Assembly: GCA_026015225.1 (NCBI GenBank)
Contig: JAOZGV010000046.1
Span: 1-7,127, forward strand
Source of the DNA: Candidatus Bathyarchaeota archaeon
GTDB lineage: Archaea; Thermoproteota; Bathyarchaeia; 40CM-2-53-6; RBG-13-38-9
Length of the DNA stretch: 7,127 bases
Direction: 5' to 3'
Part shown: piece after piece, positions 5,417 to 7,127 of the stretch
How the letters are laid out: the number at the start of each line of letters is the position of its first letter
How positions within the stretch are numbered: the stretch's first letter is position 1
The notes under the pieces: generated by a model
The model's database searches: none
Told to the model about the DNA's origin: nothing
What the model saw: the letters and a program-made list of their open reading frames with translations, nothing else
Translations under genes and position numbers: made by a program

Positions 5417-5468
5417 TAAACAGGAATTCTTAAATTTAAAATATGTAATTTTTCAGTGATGATAATTA

Positions 5469-6131
5469 TTGATCAAGATAAAGCCTAGATGGATAGCCAT
5501 TTTCATAATATTCTTAGGGGTATACAATATCATATTCGCTAGGATCTCTATACTGCCTTTTAGGTTTATTTTTGGCATATTTACAAAAGCAATTGTTGCG
5601 TTCACAGGTTTTTCATCCTTACTTGTGGGTTTTTTATTAACAATAGTGGGTTATGGATTATATCTGGAATACAAATTATTTTTTAGACTATCATTTTTAC
5701 TGTTATTGATATCAGCCACAATTAATTTCTTTCAAGAGAATATTCCCGGAGCTTTAATTTCAACGTTCCTTCTTGCAGCTTTATATATTGAAAGGTGTGC
5801 TTTTTCAAGATCGCTTCCTTTCAAATTTAATGCAAAATACCTTGTTTCTTTTTGGATAATTCTCTTCGTTTTAGTCTATGGTACTATAGGTTCTTTACAT
5901 TTTGGGATTGAATATAATCCACCCATCAAAAGTGGAATTCAAGCACTATATTACACGATTATAACAGTTACAACAGTGGGATACGGCGATTATATACCAG
6001 TGACAGATTCTGCTAGACTTTTTGCCATTTCATTAATTATTGTTGGAGTGGGCTCTTTCATATCAGCAATCGCAATCATATTCCAGCCATTAATGAAAAA
6101 ACTAGAAGAAAGGGCCATTAAGGGCCTATAA
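5469..6131 (+). CDS. K+ channel with an N-terminal four-helix membrane module
   Basis: The C-terminal third of this 220-residue protein is a two-helix potassium pore: outer helix about 124-146, pore helix and filter TTVGYGD at 168-174, inner helix about 182-206 with glycines at 193 and 195 as possible hinge, then a short charged tail. TVGYGD is the canonical K+ selectivity filter, and four subunits would form the pore in the cell membrane. No RCK, cyclic-nucleotide or other ligand-binding domain follows. The N-terminal 115 residues form about four helices (8-26, 32-65, 70-88, 92-110) with no arginine-rich S4, so voltage gating is unlikely. Their pattern (GYGLYLEYKLFFR, LYIERCAFSRS) recalls the membrane segment before the DUF2156 domain of MprF/LysX-type proteins. 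The start is TTG at 5469, eight bases after GTGAT (5456-5460), which can pair with the 16S rRNA end. No ATG is in frame nearby. Confidence 0.9.
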   Translation: MIKIKPRWIAIFIIFLGVYNIIFARISILPFRFIFGIFTKAIVAFTGFSSLLVGFLLTIVGYGLYLEYKLFFRLSFLLLLISATINFFQENIPGALISTFLLAALYIERCAFSRSLPFKFNAKYLVSFWIILFVLVYGTIGSLHFGIEYNPPIKSGIQALYYTIITVTTVGYGDYIPVTDSARLFAISLIIVGVGSFISAIAIIFQPLMKKLEERAIKGL

Positions 6132-6159
6132 AAATTATAATTAGCACAATATTACTTCC

Positions 6160-6175
6160 AAAGCGCGCGCGCTTT
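6160..6175. repeat. Perfect palindrome AAA(GC)5TTT
   Basis: This 16-base perfect palindrome has a (GC)5 core and lies 28 bases after the K+ channel stop and 110 bases before the methyltransferase start. As RNA it can fold into a six-base stem with a CGCG loop, but no T-run follows immediately. It is the second (GC)5 tract in this AT-rich window, after 4534-4544. It also packs overlapping GCGC sites. Confidence 0.55.
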
Positions 6176-6190
6176 ATAGAGATATAAGGC

Positions 6191-6206
6191 TATTATAATA
6201 TTTTAA
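6191..6206 (+). promoter_or_regulatory. TATA-like tract for the methyltransferase gene
   Basis: TATTATAATATTTTAA lies about 80-95 bases before the ATG at 6286. Initiation near 6225 would give a leader of about 60 bases that includes the G-rich ribosome site. A closer TTATTTA at 6264-6270 is less likely, because initiation from it would remove that site. Confidence 0.35.
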
Positions 6207-6213
6207 ACAAATA

Positions 6214-6231
6214 CCTTCTTTTTAATAAAGA
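6214..6231 (+). terminator. Weak T-rich inverted repeat after the K+ channel
   Basis: TTCTTT and AAAGAA form a six-base stem around TTAAT, including a run of five T. This could end the channel transcript about 85 bases after its stop, but it also lies where the methyltransferase leader should begin, so the call is weak. Confidence 0.25.
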
Positions 6232-6285
6232 ATTTCGACAAAATTATCGATAGAATTCTTAGGTTATTTATGTAGGGGGGAAAAA

Positions 6286-7127
6286 ATGAACTGCATCTCG
6301 ATGTCTGAGATCACTCATGACGATTATGATAAATTTTCAAAGAAAAATAATGAAGTAAATGTTGGAAAGGAAAAAATAAAGCTTCATAGAATTTGGGATG
6401 TATCGAATCTTTCCCCCTCAGAAGACTATAGACTTGAGGATACAACTTTTTGGAGTTTTCCTGAAAGAGGAAGATGGGCAACACATACTAGCAATTATAG
6501 AGGAAATTGGTCTCCCTATATACCTAGAAATTTGATTCTTAAATATACTAAAGTTGGAGATTTGATTTTAGATCAAATGATTGGAAGTGGAACTACTCTT
6601 GTAGAGTGTAAGTTACTTAATAGAAATGGGCTTGGAGTAGACATTAATCGCGATGCAATAATGATAACAAGAGATAGATTGAATTTTTCAATAGAACAAA
6701 AAAAAGAAAAACACAACCCAATTTTAAAAACATATGTTGGTGATGCAAGAAATCTCGATAAAATTGATTCGAAATGTGTAGATCTTATAGCCACTCATCC
6801 ACCATATGCAAAGATAATATCCTATACTAGGACTGGAATAGACGGCGATTTATCAGGAATGTCTATAGCAAAATATATTGAAGAAATGCGTAAGGTTGCA
6901 GAGGAATGTATTAGAGTTCTGAAACCGCATAAATATTGTGCAATATTGATCGGTGATACACGAAGTGGTAAGCATTATATACCCATAGCTTTCCGTGTGA
7001 TGCAACAATTTTTAGATGTGGGTTTTGTCCTTAAGGAAGATATTATTAAGCGCCAGTGGAAAATGAAGATAACGAGAGAGCGATGGAAAGGAAGGAATAA
7101 GGACTTTTATCTAATTTCTCATGAGCA
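6286..7127 (+). CDS. Amino-type DNA methyltransferase, 3' end cut by the window edge
   Basis: Two hundred and eighty codons are open from the ATG at 6286 to the right edge without a stop. The enzyme should transfer a methyl group from S-adenosylmethionine to an exocyclic amine in DNA (N6-adenine or N4-cytosine). Motifs in order: a probable motif X region at 68-92, SAM-binding motif I DQMIGSGTT (96-104), acidic GVDIN (Asp119), VGDAR (151-155), then catalytic motif IV as THPPYA (170-175). Motif I ahead of IV excludes the beta order. His replaces the usual Asp, Asn or Ser before PPY. The downstream LIGDTR (221-226) and KHYIPIAFRVMQ are conserved-looking for this COG0863-like group. The visible end (FYLISHE) suggests the true C-terminus is near. 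AGGGGGG (6274-6280) five bases before the ATG supports the start; Met6 is an alternative. No restriction enzyme is visible, though one could lie beyond the edge. Confidence 0.92.
   Translation, partial: MNCISMSEITHDDYDKFSKKNNEVNVGKEKIKLHRIWDVSNLSPSEDYRLEDTTFWSFPERGRWATHTSNYRGNWSPYIPRNLILKYTKVGDLILDQMIGSGTTLVECKLLNRNGLGVDINRDAIMITRDRLNFSIEQKKEKHNPILKTYVGDARNLDKIDSKCVDLIATHPPYAKIISYTRTGIDGDLSGMSIAKYIEEMRKVAEECIRVLKPHKYCAILIGDTRSGKHYIPIAFRVMQQFLDVGFVLKEDIIKRQWKMKITRERWKGRNKDFYLISHE

Larger units (their letters stand above)
5005..5468 (+). other. 464-base intergenic region without a clear gene
   Basis: No convincing coding frame was found between the cupin and the K+ channel. The left part (5080-5160) can fold: AAGTGG at 5081-5086 pairs with CCACTT at 5154-5159, extended by AAAA/TTTT with one bulge. 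A 12-mer recurs as TATCTTGGTGCG (5104-5115) and TATCTTGATGCG (5245-5256), flanking an AGT-rich tract. Short frames from GTG at 5099 (20 codons) and GTG at 5240 (19 codons) begin similarly (VYILVR and VGILMR) because of this repeat, but lack good ribosome sites. The right part (5280-5460) is very AT-rich with palindromes and should hold the channel promoter. A small RNA or the remnant of an old element is possible. Confidence 0.45.

Noticed and set aside
5005..5468. CRISPR array or IS element in the repeat-rich gap
   Set aside because: There are no regularly spaced identical repeats, no transposase and no clear terminal inverted repeats with target duplications.
6573..6794. Minus-strand 73-codon frame
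   Set aside because: It is antisense to the methyltransferase motif I-IV region, which is clearly the coding strand.

Overview
This is an AT-rich window with archaeal character. The strongest organism evidence is a pyruvoyl-dependent arginine decarboxylase of the archaeal PdaD family. Supporting signs are TATA-box-like tracts about 25-80 nt upstream of several starts, Shine-Dalgarno (SD) sequences before most genes, repeated TTG starts, and small membrane proteins that begin with a CxxC...CxxC zinc ribbon. The lineage cannot be fixed from this sequence. The zinc-ribbon and B-box membrane proteins would suit an Asgard or similar uncultivated archaeon, but that is only an impression.

Layout. 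(1) Positions 1-1278, minus strand: two tandem, probably paralogous zinc-ribbon membrane proteins. The downstream one runs off the left edge. (2) Positions 1532-2116, plus strand: pdaD, which makes agmatine from arginine. It converges on (3) 2131-3051, minus strand: an EamA/DMT-type ten-helix transporter with a TTG start. (4) Positions 3194-4036, plus strand and divergent from the transporter: a 280-residue protein of unknown family with a zincin motif (HEVGH). It converges on (5) 4073-4312, minus strand: a two-helix small membrane protein. (6) Positions 4609-5004, plus strand: a single-domain cupin. (7) Positions 5469-6131, plus strand: a K+ channel with a TTVGYGD filter behind a four-helix N-terminal module. 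(8) Positions 6286-7127, plus strand: an amino-type DNA methyltransferase cut by the right edge.

The genes appear to be mostly single-gene transcription units. Strands alternate, nearly every gene has its own upstream TATA-like tract, and nothing looks like a classical operon. I therefore infer no shared pathway beyond adjacency.

The non-coding DNA around the cupin, channel and methyltransferase genes (4316-4608, 5005-5468, 6132-6285) is unusually structured. It holds two (GC)5 tracts in otherwise AT-rich sequence, a 71-nt stretch with no C built on AGT units, several perfect or near-perfect palindromes, and a 14-mer that recurs on both sides of the cupin gene. No CRISPR array, tRNA, rRNA, transposase or insertion sequence was seen.
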